NCBI GenBank assembly: GCA_016617785.1
Contig: JADILM010000003.1
Location: 744,001-808,000, forward strand
DNA: 64,000 nt
Direction of reading: 5' to 3'
Origin: Sporobolomyces roseus
Lineage: Eukaryota > Basidiomycota > Microbotryomycetes > Sporidiobolales > Sporidiobolaceae
Below the pieces are notes generated by a model. The model was given only the letters and a program-made list of their open reading frames with translations. It was not told the origin of the DNA and searched no databases. This document shows, in pieces, positions 46,201-60,412 of this stretch (position 1 is the stretch's first letter; every line of letters starts with the position of its first letter). Made by a program: the position numbers and the translations under genes.

Positions 46201-47065
46201 AGACATCATTCCCTCTCGCCTGCCTCTTTGCACTTCTCTGCATTACATCTTCGAAACTCGGTCTCGCTCGAACTGTTCGCGCCGTTCCGTTCGACTCGAG
46301 TTCAGCTTGGGCAGCGTCGAAAGTTGCGCGTTGTAAAGCTGAAGAGGCGTTGGGAGTACGGGCGAGGGGGGCTTGAGAGGGGTAAGGGAAAGCTGAGGTC
46401 GAAGGTGTAGTCGATGGCCCGTAGTTCAGGGAGGAAGAGTGCTGAGTGTCGACGGAGAGAGGGAATGCGAGAGAAGAGGATGATGAACGATGAACAGGTT
46501 GTCGTCGTTGAGAGGGTACTTCAGCGTGCGAAGGGAAGGGAGGAAGAGGAGCGGAGGAAGAATGTTGTTGTGACTGGTTCTCGTGACGAAGGTATTGCAT
46601 GACTTGTTGCTTAGCGAGTTCATACTGATCTTGAGTAATCCCGTGAGCTTGTGCGAGCGAGAGATGGTCTGAAGCAGAATGTTGCAAATTTAGTCGTCCG
46701 CCTCGTGGTCGACTGTGCATCATCCCTTGAACGGCTGAGAAATCCATCTCCCTCGAGTACTCCTCCATTGAAGGCTTCTCGTCCTCGAGGAACGAGGAAG
46801 ATTCACCGAAACCGAGTTGAGGTGAAGAGTCGAAATTCCCTCCCGAAGATGATCTGATCCTGACACTCCTTCTCTGAGGTTGTTTCCCCTGCTTGATCGT
46901 TCCTCGTGCTTGATCATACCGGTCTGAAGGCGTAGCGATCAAGTCGTTAGGAGGAGAGGAAGAAGACGCGTTGTGAGAGTAAGGGGGACGTTGCGACAAG
47001 GCTGGAGTTGATTGAGAAAAAGTCGAAGAAGGAGGGAGTGGGCTGAGATCATGTCTTGAAGGCAT
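43272..47065 (-). CDS. Forkhead transcription factor, 1,220 aa
   Basis: Three exons: 47065-45626, 45563-43767 and 43697-43272, all joined at codon boundaries. Exon 1 (480 aa) is a Ser/Gln/Pro-rich regulatory region. The forkhead domain lies at about residues 659-750: [56 protein letters not shown] and KGSLWAI, with helix 3 intact. A basic wing (KRGGAGNPRKSRGKAAQQ) follows. The rest is Ser/Pro-rich with several S/T-P sites, suggesting cyclin-dependent kinase control as in Fkh2/Hcm1 (inference). Exon 2 begins with an in-frame ATG (45563), so a shorter protein containing the DNA-binding domain could arise by internal initiation. No FHA domain is seen, which argues against a direct Fkh1/2 orthologue. 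Confidence 0.92.
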
Positions 47066-48704
47066 AGTAGATAGGTCGAAGGAGACCAGAATAGAGGTCG
47101 TCGAAGGGAGAAGAAGCGTGGAAAAGGTCTTCGATGGGATGCGATTTGAATGGGTAATTATTCGGGGAAGGAAAGAGTAGTCGCGTCGAAAGGCGTCAAT
47201 TCTTCAGGACAGGAGAGGGAACGGTCGATAGTTGAAGCTGGACAACGTTCTCTTTGGGTGTCTCGCGTGATGGACCGGCCGATCTGAGGTGAAGAAGGAG
47301 GAGAGGGAGATTTGGAAGAGGAAACTAAACGTAACGAGGAATGCGAGATAATTCAGCACTTTGCGCGTTCTCGAATCCCGCCTGAATCCCAATGCAAGGG
47401 GAAAAGGATGCTATCAACTCACCTAAGGAAGTACCAGTCGGAAGCAATCGGTAGTTCGAAAGGGCGATAGAGAATGGTCGAGGCGGTTTGAAAGGCTCAA
47501 AGTAGATTGGAGAAGAGGAGAAGTCGATGAGGAGAGGCGCAGATAGCGCGAAGATGATAGTGAGAGGTCTTCTGCTGCTATGAATGCGTGCTTGAAGCTG
47601 TCGCGAGGTGAGATGGAGGAGGAGGTGGGCGAGTTAACGAGAGAGTGATGAAACCGCCAGAGGAGAGGGAAGGTTGATAGAGGTCGAGTCGAGCAATGGA
47701 CGGTCTGATGAGGTCTTGCTAAGTGCTCTGTATAGGTGTATTACCCTGTGAGGAGTGTGAGGAAGTGATGGCAGAGAGGTGATGGCCCTTCCCAGTTTCT
47801 TGCTCCGATTTCTTTCCAAGTCGTCGATCGTAGATTCGTTCAAAATTGGACACTTTCTCCTCTTCTTTCAGAAGTCTGTACTTTGCTCGACATCCACTGT
47901 CACTTTCCTCGAGATCATAGCGTTTGTTTACAAAAACAAAAAGGGAAAAAATTCGCATTTGAGCCCGTGACCGAAATACTGTACAAGTTTTCGTCCTCAT
48001 TGTGTGGTTCTCGATTACAGAATCAATCCAGTCCCTGACAGAAGACGGTTCAGGTTGCTCGGCCGGGCTAGAAGTGACAGCAGAGGCTGCTGCAAGTCAG
48101 AACGCTAAAACGACTAAGCGAATTTTGACTTTCGAGATGAGAGGTTGCGAGTAGCGCGAATCCTTAACGTCTGCTTGCCTGCGTCGACTCAAAACGACGA
48201 GGGCCGAGGGGAACCGGCGACAACGCGTCGAATCCGGCTTGGAGAGTTCGAAAGGTCCCGAAAATGTATTTGGCAATAACCTTCGTCCTGCCCGGCTGAG
48301 ACGCAGCGAGCAGTTTTCTGAGCTCATCGTCGGTGCCCAGTACTGACTCGCGAATGGTCGACGATCTGCGAGGAGGACGCGCCAGTCTTACTGTGAGCTC
48401 GATGCCCTCGCACGAACAAAGGAAACTCGAACAATCCAAAACTTCCCTTTCTTACCTGCAGCACAGATCCCTCTTTCCCCTGATACGCCTCAGGACAAGG
48501 TGTTCAGTCAATCAGAAACGGAGTTTGCGTCGAGGAAAGGGGAAATATGAAACGCACCTTCGCTTTCCTCTCTTCCCTTCGCATCATCTCATTCCTCTTC
48601 ACTCCCGCGTGTCGCCGGTCGACTTGCCTTCTCCTTCCTCCTTCGCAATCCTCCTCTCCTCCCAATCCTCTGTCTTCCTGGAGCTGGCTCTCCGTCCCCT
48701 CATT
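47066..48704. promoter_or_regulatory. Long upstream region of the forkhead gene
   Basis: 1.64 kb with no supported coding sequence, unusually long for this window. On the minus strand a donor-like TTAG|GTGAGTTG sits at about 47420 and could begin a 5' UTR intron ending near the start codon. On the + strand, an open frame running into the small basic protein starts at 48333 without clear coding character. Forkhead cell-cycle genes often have long leaders or promoters; that is inference here. Confidence 0.4.
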
Positions 48705-49064
48705 ATGTCTATCACTTTCCTCATGATCCCTACTCTCACCCTCACTCCTCCCACTCCCTTACCTCCTCCGAGCCCATTGAAATCGTTCTCCAACTTCTCT
48801 TCCGAGCAAGTCATACCTCAGGAGGAGCCGAGCTTCAAACAAATCCTGAACCTCTACTTTGGTCGACAACCTGTTCTCCCGTTTACCAACTTCGGACTCG
48901 TCGACCCTGTCGAGATGGAGGCAACCAAGTCAGTGAGAAAGGTAGAGAAGATTGCGAGGTCGAGTCGGAAGGGATGGCATGCGAGGAAGAAGGCGAAGAG
49001 GGCGAAGGAGGTTGTCAAGGTCGAGAAGAAGTTGGAGAGTGCATTGGAAGGTTTGGGGTGGTAG
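48705..49064 (+). CDS. Hypothetical small basic protein, 119 aa
   Basis: A single open frame from an ATG preceded by a C/T-rich leader. It has a Pro-rich start (TPPTPLPPPSPLKS), a central PSFKQILNLYFGRQPVLPFT with NFGLVDPVE, and a Lys/Arg-rich helical C terminus (GWHARKKAKRAKEVVKVEKK). No family is recognised. The same frame is open further upstream to 48333, so a longer N terminus is possible. The clear change in composition after residue 30 and the compact basic helix favour a real gene, perhaps nucleic-acid binding. It converges on Mkt1. Confidence 0.45.
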   Translation: MSITFLMIPTLTLTPPTPLPPPSPLKSFSNFSSEQVIPQEEPSFKQILNLYFGRQPVLPFTNFGLVDPVEMEATKSVRKVEKIARSSRKGWHARKKAKRAKEVVKVEKKLESALEGLGW

Positions 49065-49225
49065 AGCGTTGGGACGAGTCAGTGAGGAAGTCAAGGCTCT
49101 GAGTTGTCGTCGATAGTTGCTGTTCATTTGACCTTTTGAACCTCTCATTCATCAACTGCTCGAGAGCGAAATGTTCGGCGAAAAGTATGCTAATGCACGC
49201 TATTGCCGTCAAGCTACGTGTCACC

Positions 49226-52199
49226 CTATTGGATCAAGAAAGGTTTGAGCCATTGATCGGCCTGCTCGAATTGATCTGCTAGCTCAGGTGAAATCGCTGC
49301 TCCAGAAGGCGATTGTCGAAGAGATCGAACGGCGAGCATCATCTACAAGCGACACAATACAACACTTAGTCTCCCTCTACACTGAACGACCATAATGAGA
49401 GGAAACTCACGAGACTCCAGAATCGGAAACCTCTCTCTAGCTCTGCCTTGACATTCTTGACATTCGGGAAAGCATCTTGAAGCAACGTCAAGACTTGTTC
49501 CTTCGTTTCCTTGATCGATTGCTTCTCTTCCACTGTTCCTTCCTTCGATCCTGCTCGACTGACTCCATCGATACCTCCAGTCATGTGACAGACTGTGTCT
49601 CCGTAGGCTTTGAAGAGGATACCCATTCCCGTGTTCGTGTCGGTTTGGAACGGGAGTGAGAAGGCGACGCCGAGGTAGTCTTCGTAAGATCGTTTTGCAT
49701 CGGCTCGGAGGAGGAAGTTGACAGCGATAGCTTCGAGAAGGTTTCGCATTGATCTCGAAGTTGCTCGAATGAAGGAGTTGAAAACGAGGAGTTCACGAGA
49801 GAGGGGACCGTCCCAAGCTCCAGGCTACGAAGTCACAACCGTGCATCAGATTTGGCGATCGGTAAGGAAAGTGGAAGAAGCGGAAGAAGACTGACGATGA
49901 AGACGAGGGGAACGATACTTAAAACTCGCATTACCAATAACATGCTTCGCTTGTCTCCGTCTGTTCCTCCACTGAAATTCGGTCCTCCCGAGTATGCTCT
50001 TGTACCGATTCTACCGTTGTGAAGCATGTTTGATCGGAGTAGCTCCATGGCGAGGAAAAGGGGTTCTTGGAATTTGTCATTGACTTTCGAATTCTTCATG
50101 ACGAGGTGTAGTGCAGAGGCGTGAGGAGTATGTTGGTGAGCGGAAGTGAGGAATCTGCGTGACGGTTCTGCGTCAGAAGTGTTCTCGAAGTGCACGAAAC
50201 AAGGAGGGATTGGGCTCACGAGCGAAGTTCTAGGAATCGCCAAAGCGTGTTGGCGACAATCTCATCTTTCTTGTCGAGAGGCTATCGAACAACAGCAGCG
50301 AGGGTAAGTCAGTCTCCCTGATCTTGTCTACGATGCAAAGTGGAGACTTACCCTTTCGTTATTCTTGACAACGATGGTTCGTTGAGCGAGACTAGCGGTG
50401 CTTGTACCTCCGAGACAGAGACAGAGATCGATGGTGGAAGACTGTCAACGTTATCGAACTCGGATCAGCCCATATCCAGCGAGAGTGAGGGAGAAGAGAC
50501 GAGAACGAACAGCCTGCCGCCGGAGTTCGTCTTCGACGTAGCGAGCATGCACATTCCATTTCGAGACGCTCTCGATGAATGCTTGGGAATGAGGTGCAGC
50601 ATGGGGAATAGGCGTTTCTGTTTGAGGTTGGAAATAGTAAACGGCAGACTGTCGCAATTTGCAAAAGAACAAGTCAGCTCGAGAATGGCAGAAGGAGAAG
50701 AGAGTGACTCACGACTGGCTTCTTCGACCAAACAGGGTGAAGAACGTTGCTGAGTAAAGCGAGAGCGACACATCTCGGACTCTGATTCGGCTCTGTCAAT
50801 GATTTGATGTATCGTTCGTATTCAGGAGTGCCGCCGCACAGCGGAGGTTGTTCGAAGACGGTACCGGAAGCGAGGGGTGCGATGATTTGAGGGCTCATCA
50901 TACCACGGAAGAGTTGGTAGTAGACTTCATCGGGGAAATGAGAGCTGAAGATTTCGCCAAGGTCGGAGGGAACATCTGCTGAAGTGATGATAGGAGTAGG
51001 TTGAGGGTTCATGGCGGAGGGAGGTGGTGGAGGAGTGACGAGAGGAAGAGGGAGGACTCGGCCTTCGTGAGCGACGAGAACGAGAGAGAATTTGATCATG
51101 CATCGAGCGCGGGCGAAGACGTCGACATAGTTGGATTGGTACACTCGGGGGAAGTCTTTGAAGGCGAGTACAGCGTTGACACCTGTTCCGCGAGTCTTGA
51201 GAACCTCGACCACCGAGCGAAGGTGGAATTCACGAGGATCGATAGCTGGGAAAGGCATTGAAGTGGAGAAACCGGCGAGGATAGCGAGGTCGAGGAATTG
51301 ATCGGATGTGAGTCCCATATCGGAGAGGATGGTAGCCTTCGAAGCGAAGGACATGGTGAGACGTTTGAAATCGATGTCGAGAATGATTCTGTCGATTCCG
51401 TCGAACATGAATAGCTCCTCCGCTCCATAGATAGAATGAACGTAGCCTCGTTCGTGTCGCTCGAGGTAAGCGAGTTGAGCCCAGGCGAGGTAAGGAGCGA
51501 CGACGAATTCGTAAGAACGTTGTTTGAACAATCGGTGAACGAGTCGAAGAACGTCTTTCGGAACGATCGAGTTTGATTCGCCAAACTCTGCTCTTGAAGG
51601 TTGTACTCGTCCATTCTCGTAGTGATCCCATGCTTGTCCCCTCCTCCAGGTGCTTTCGTCGTAACTTCGGTTCTCAGGTCTGTCGAGAGGGTTCATGCCG
51701 TCAAACACGAAAACTGGTTTGATCCCTAGTTTGGCGAGTGCGTCCATATCCTTGTCAATCTACAACGAGCTCTTGGTCGACGTCAGCACCAGCTCCTCAG
51801 TCAGATAGCTTTCCCCATCTGGCTGCCCGCTCTCCCCGCTCTCAAGAATCGCAACTCACCTGAGCTGTCAACGTCAAAGGAGCTCCTCCAATCGCTGGTG
51901 TGAATGTGTCGCTAGTAGTGGGGTCTCTACTGTCGAGTAGCTTGTGCAAGTAGTGTTCAGCGTCTATTCCAAGTCGCGTTCCGCTGAGTGCGTTGAGAGA
52001 GCATTGTTTGACCAATTTGCGCTGTATTGACCACTCGATAGGGTCAGTAAGAGCTCATTGAGTACCATGGAAGTTAGTAGCTATACCTCTGCGAGCCAGG
52101 CTGATCAGAGAGAAGGAATGGAGATCAGTCAATGACTACACGAACAGTTCAACGGTACAGAGAGCGCTGGGACTCACTGTCGAGCGCTCGAATGACCAT
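49226..52199 (-). CDS. mkt1: Mkt1-like post-transcriptional regulator (XPG-like fold), 774 aa
   Basis: Ten exons: 52199-52178, 52100-52087 (14 nt), 52021-51860, 51759-50713, 50648-50511, 50441-50352, 50281-50220, 50154-49896, 49824-49411 and 49342-49226. The N terminus MVIRALDTWLAERKLVKQCS and LGIDAEHYLHKLLD match the XPG-N region of Mkt1. Then come KPVFVFDGMNPL and the I-domain-like EFVVAPYLAWAQLAYLERHE. Mkt1 proteins keep the flap-nuclease fold and in yeast act with Pbp1 on mRNAs, such as HO and mitochondrial-protein transcripts; that function is taken from the family. Catalytic acidic residues of active FEN/XPG enzymes appear incomplete, as is usual for Mkt1. The C-terminal domain has GAWDGPLSRELLVFNSFIRA. 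Confidence 0.9.
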
Positions 52200-52614
52200 T
52201 CTCTGAGTAAGGATGAACTAGAGTAGCTTAGCGAGAGGTTTGAAGCGAGAGTCGTAGGAAAGTGAGGTAGGAACCTTCGTTTCGAATTTGGTTCTCTCGT
52301 TTGGGACCCCTCACTTTTCAACGACTCCCTTCGGATCCCTCTATTCACGCAATGCACTCGTGTTGTTCAGAAGGCTCTATAGTTGAGATTCCTACGAAAG
52401 GAAGGTTGCGATTGTAGTAGAGCGACAAGAGGGAATTCTTCAAAATCAAGGTTGATAGAGAGAGTGAGTGGGTATCCAAAGAGTACGTAAGGTAGGAGAG
52501 AGAGGAAGAAGTATGCACGTAGTCATTAGTCGATGACAGGCTTTTGGAAGGAGGTGAAGCAAGAAAGGAATGCGAGCGACAGATGCGAAGAACAAAGTTG
52601 AGGTTTATTTACAT
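52200..52614. other. Spacer between Mkt1 and mitoferrin genes
   Basis: 415 bp between two minus-strand genes: Mkt1 promoter/leader and the mitoferrin 3' UTR. No gene is supported. Confidence 0.45.
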
Positions 52615-53944
52615 TCAATCCCGCTTAGCTGACGTTGACGAAGGTTGGTTGTGTCCACCTCGGAGGAAGAATCGGAAACCTTCGTACGATAACCCTGTGA
52701 ACCGAGGAAAAGGGTCAGCGGGAACTCGAATGATGAGAGAGAGAGAGGGGAACGTACAACACAGAGCATTCGAAGGCATGTTGGTCAAGATTCGAGGAGT
52801 CAGACCACGCGAGAATCCCTTCAGTCCCTGTCGTTCCCAAATGATTCGGAAAGCGTCTCCCATTCCTCTAGCTTTTCTTATTTGCGCATCATCCGAAGTA
52901 CCTCGAGTTTGAAGCAGCGTCTTGCAGACATCGAGGGGAGTTGTCACGGCGGCAGCGACAGCACCTGCGATACCTCCTGCTGTAACGTGGGTCAAGGGAG
53001 AGTAGACGCCTGATGGGTTCAGCTTCTCTCTGTGAAGGGGAGTCGAAACTCGAATGATCAGCTTGAGTTCAAGGCTCGGAAGTGATGAATGAACGTACTT
53101 TAGGAACTCGTAGGTGGAGAATTGAACGGCGGTAAAGGGAACAGTCATGGTGAGGGTGGTAGGGTAAGAGACGTAGAAAGCGCCAAGTCCCTCTGTCCGG
53201 TATACAGTCTTGAAAGTTTCGGGAACACTGCGGAACTTCGATCCGTGGACTTGCATTCGCTGCTTGACGACTGTAGAGGGCAGAGGGGTGAGCTTGACCA
53301 CGCAGAGATGAAGGGAGGAAGAATCTTACCATCGAAAGGGTTCATCAAAGCATCTGAGGATATTGTGGCAAGGGCTCCGGCACCAGCTACAACGAGAGCA
53401 GATGATACAGTCAGCAGAGAGCCTTGAATCTGAGGTGAACTGAACGGAACATACCAGTTGCAACGAATGAATAACCTGCCTCGTTTCCTCCTGCCATATC
53501 CTTTGCCAACTCGTACATTCCGAAATACACTGCATGCGCAGGTCCAGCTCCCAAGATCACACTAGCTACTCCTCTCCATAACCGTCTAGTTCCCTCAGTT
53601 GACGAAATACGAGTAAAGGCTTCTGACATGTTTGCGTAAACGGCGGTTGGGGAAGTAGTGAGGACTTGCATTCGAGTCTAGAAGATGAACTGCGTTAGTT
53701 CCGAATCATTCGAAGAGAGGAAGAGAGGGATAGCGTACTTTGATAGAGTCTACAGGAAACATGACTGCATGTTCAGAGATTCCCGCTAGCGAACCTGCTA
53801 GCATGTTGATAGCGAGTGAATCGACATTGAGTCCTTCGTCTGTCATCGGCGTATGCTTGAATCAGCACGTCGTAAGCGAGGGTGAAAGGGAAAGAATCTG
53901 TATTTACAGTCGAATTCCTCGACGGTAGCTGGTCCTGATTCCAT
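52615..53944 (-). CDS. Mitochondrial iron carrier (mitoferrin, Mrs3/4-like), 267 aa
   Basis: Seven exons: 53944-53908, 53839-53739, 53677-53455, 53386-53330, 53270-53099, 53029-52758 and 52694-52615. Three carrier repeats each have the Px[DE]xx[KR] signature: FPVDSIKTRMQ, NPFDVVKQRMQ and TPLDVCKTLLQ. SLAINMLAGSLAGISEHAVM and GAGPAHAVYFGMYE are typical of Mrs3/Mrs4/mitoferrin. These inner-membrane proteins import ferrous iron into the matrix for heme and Fe-S synthesis. The C terminus NALCWLSYEGFRFFL closes the sixth helix. The N terminus is short (about 20 residues before helix 1). Confidence 0.92.
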
Positions 53945-54758
53945 TCGAGCGAAGTAAGATTAGGGTAAATGAATATGGTATCAAATGTGTCGACTGTAGA
54001 GGTCGGGGATATCGGCAAGACTCCTAAGAAGACTTTCTCGGTGAGAGGGAAAAGAGAGAGCGGAGGCGAGCTGTTCGAGGAAAGGCAAAGAGGTCAGTTT
54101 CGGTTCAGGAGAATGACAGATATACTCGTGATGAATGCTGGGCTAGCAGCAGTTCCCCTCTTCCCTCGTACGCTTCCAGCTGGTCTCCGTTTCGGAAATT
54201 TGATCAGCGAGTCTCCCATCACGATCGCCCTTTCCTGCTTGAGATCCGTATAGCTCTTAGCCTCCATCATCTTATCACTATCCTTAATGCTTTCCGAGCC
54301 TCCTCGACAAGTGCTGTAGACCTTGCGCGTTTCGGGTGCCGAGCGAAAGAAGCGAGAAACTGAGACCCACAGGACGAGAGAGGCGCTTCCGGGTAGCTCG
54401 CAAACTTCTGACTTGCTGTTGAAGAGCTGGAGGTGCAGAGGTGATTCCGGAGCGAGTTGGAGGAAGGCGGGAAGGCAACTTGGAAACTTTTCTGCAAAAT
54501 CGCAGATCTCGCTTTCAACTTTTTATGCAGTTTCTCGAGCCAGTGAATCGTTGTCGCTGGGCGTAAATTACTGTTATCGACGAGGCCTGAGAGGGGGGAT
54601 TGCGAAATGCGTTGAGTTACTTTTCAATAGTATGACAAATTGGGAGAATGAGGGATAAAAGAGCGAAAGATGAGGAAGGAGAGAGAGTCTATGGAGGCGG
54701 AAGAGGGGTTGCGAGAAGTATGAAAGAGTCGAGGGTATGGTATATCGGGAAGTAGGTT
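53945..54758. other. Intergenic region between mitoferrin and Hpt
   Basis: 814 bp between two minus-strand genes; it should include the mitoferrin promoter and the Hpt 3' UTR. Only short frames with no domain are seen on either strand. Confidence 0.45.
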
Positions 54759-55831
54759 CTACTTGGACGCGAGGGCCTTCTGCTCCTGGCAGAGTTTCTC
54801 GTGAAGTTCAATGTTCTCGGTCTCCCAAGGGTAGTCGACCCATTTGTCTTCGATGTTCTCTCCAGGGAAGTATTGGACGTCGTCGGGGAGATCTGCGAGC
54901 TTCTCCTTGAGCTTGTTGTGGACGACAAAGATGGCGAGTTCAGTTTTAGGGAAGTGAGCTTTTTGATCAGGAGTGAGTTTGCCGTATTGTTGAGCGATAT
55001 CCTTCTTGAGTTCAGCGACAGCGTAACCGAGAGTTGTTCGCGAGTCATCGACTTCGTCCTATTCTCGAGAAGCCAAGTCAGTGAACTAATGGACGGCGAA
55101 ACGAGATGACGAAACGAGTACAAACGACAATCAAGATCCTCCTTCCGATCAAAGGCCTGTTTCCGAGAGTCGAGAAGTCCAACCATTGAGTCCTGACGAC
55201 TTCTTTACCGAGCTTCTCTTCTGAAGTAAGACCCTCAGATCCGTCGAAGGCGCCCACTTCTTCGTAAAGGGAGAGACCGATGGCTTGGATAGGGATGTTG
55301 CGCTTTGATCCGTCGGGTCCACTGGCACGCTTGAGGAAAGTTCGAAGAACACGAGCGGGGAAGAATCTATAGCGTAGTGTTCGGGGAAGTCAGTTTCGAG
55401 GTCGAGACGCCGAAAAAGAAAGGGAGCTTGCCCTCCTCCTCCGATAGCGCTGCATGACAGAAACGCCAACGACAAGCAGCGTCAGCTCTCGTTCCCTCTC
55501 TGTGGCCCCTTGTCCGCCTGGCAAACTTCGTTTCCTTTCTTCAAGGGGTTCTGGAGAACTCACATCATGATATCGGGGCTGTTTGCAGAAGGATCGTCAG
55601 TTTACAACGTCAACAATAAGTGGGGACGGAACGAAACTTACTCGAACTTTGCCTTGATCTCCTTAGCAGCATTTCCGATAGTAACCTGCGAAATTATCCC
55701 GAATTCGTCTCAGTCTCCTCGACTATCCCTGACTACGAGTCCCACATTGTCTTGAGACTTACGTGTACGTCGACGTAGCTGTATCGAAGGTGACCGTCGT
55801 TGACATGAGGTTCAGCGGTTGAGTGTCCCAT
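54759..55831 (-). CDS. Hypoxanthine/xanthine phosphoribosyltransferase (Hpt1/Xpt1-like), 228 aa
   Basis: Six exons: 55831-55763, 55685-55642, 55578-55564 (15 nt), 55449-55432 (18 nt), 55366-55126 and 55058-54759. It starts MGHSTAEPHVNDGHLRYSYV. It carries FDPDIMIAIGGGG, FFPARVLRTFLKR, IPIQAIGLSLYEEVG, EVVRTQWLDFSTLG and the PRPP-binding loop RILIVDEVDDSRTTLGYAVA. The last motif is split by an intron between RILIV and DEVDD. The protein matches yeast Hpt1/Xpt1, which salvage hypoxanthine, guanine or xanthine to nucleotides. The intron after the 18-nt exon (55367-55431) begins GCAAGC, a GC-AG intron. Two successive micro-exons in the nucleotide-binding region are unusual. Confidence 0.92.
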
Positions 55832-56290
55832 TTTCAATGTTCCTACAAGCGTGCGAGAGAGCGAGAGTATCAGTCAAGGGTCATTAGGGAATCATAGAGC
55901 ACTTGGTGTAGAGTGTTCGAAGCTAGGTGTAGTAGAAGTCGGAGAAGACGGAGGGGAAAGAAGGAAGGAAAGAAAGAGCAAGGAGAGGTCGGACAAGTTT
56001 GGTCTTGAACTGTCGGCGTAGCTAGGGGCTTCTATGACATAGGCCAGTCCAGCAGGCGAGCTTACGATGTATTGTTGATGCAGTAGAAGTCTGGAAGAGG
56101 TTCGGAATTTTTTCGTCGCTTCCTCGCATACACTTAGTTGCTTCTCACTCCGACAGTCGACAAGAAGGCAGTCGCGTATTACAGCCTCACTCAATCAGGT
56201 CCTGCTTCGTACAAGCTAGTCAACTTGCCAGGAAAGTCAAAGGGGAACCTCGCTTGCTCTTCGGAAGCCAAACTCTTGATCTTTCCTCTA
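55832..56290. promoter_or_regulatory. Divergent region (Hpt / ArfGAP)
   Basis: 459 bp between divergent start codons. The frame of the ArfGAP gene is open upstream of 56291, but I saw no better ATG there. It is presumed to hold both promoters. Confidence 0.5.
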
Positions 56291-59813
<3,523 letters not shown>

Positions 59814-60412
59814 CTACTTGTCTGTATCCCTCGCAATCGCAGATGTTCTTGTCGTTCCGACTGGCTGCGCCGCTCTGAGAGAGTTCTCTTTGCATCGTCG
59901 AGCGCAATGCTTTTCACAATCCGAGTCAAGTCTAAGAGGGAACTTCGAGACATTCCAGCTCTTGCTCGCGAACACTTCACTTTCTACCTCAGCTCGCCAA
60001 CAAAAGCAACACCGCCGCTTAGTCATCAGTCTACTAGACACCTGGTACTCCCTCGGCCACGCTCATCCCGTCCTCTTCGCTCTCCTCGAACTCGTTCATC
60101 CTTGATCTCGAAACCGCTCGACAACCCGAACTTCACCTCGTAGTGCCTCGAGGTACACTGTGAGTGCTCAAAGGCTATATCTTGGTGACTAGAGCTGATC
60201 TCGATCCCTCTACAGTCATATTTCGCCGACTTGACTCGCCTTTGTCTCAAATCGGTAGCTAAACGATAGACAATCTGCCGACCTGGTGAGTCATCCTCAA
60301 GCCTTCAGTCTGGGTGCCAGAGCTGATGATCGTGGTTTGACAGCGATCCTTTCTTCCACCGACTCGAACTCGCTGGTCTCTCCAATCCTCTTCCCCCTCC
60401 CTCCCTTTCGAC
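59814..60412. other. Region upstream of the F-box gene with intron-like elements
   Basis: Two well-formed intron-like segments lie here on the + strand: 60160-60215 (GTGAGT, GCTGAT, CTACAG) and 60286-60343 (GTGAGT, GCTGAT, GACAG). The segment between them has stops in all frames, so they best fit spliced 5' leader exons of the F-box gene. A short frame at 59907 (MLFTIRVKSKRELRDIPALA) has typical codon choice, and a small separate gene cannot be excluded. The frame downstream of 60344 is open into the F-box ATG. Confidence 0.4.

Noticed and set aside
48333..48704. N-terminal extension of the small basic protein from a GTG at 48333
   Set aside because: There is no ATG at that position, the composition is erratic, and codon choice differs from the downstream part. 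The ATG at 48705 is preferred.
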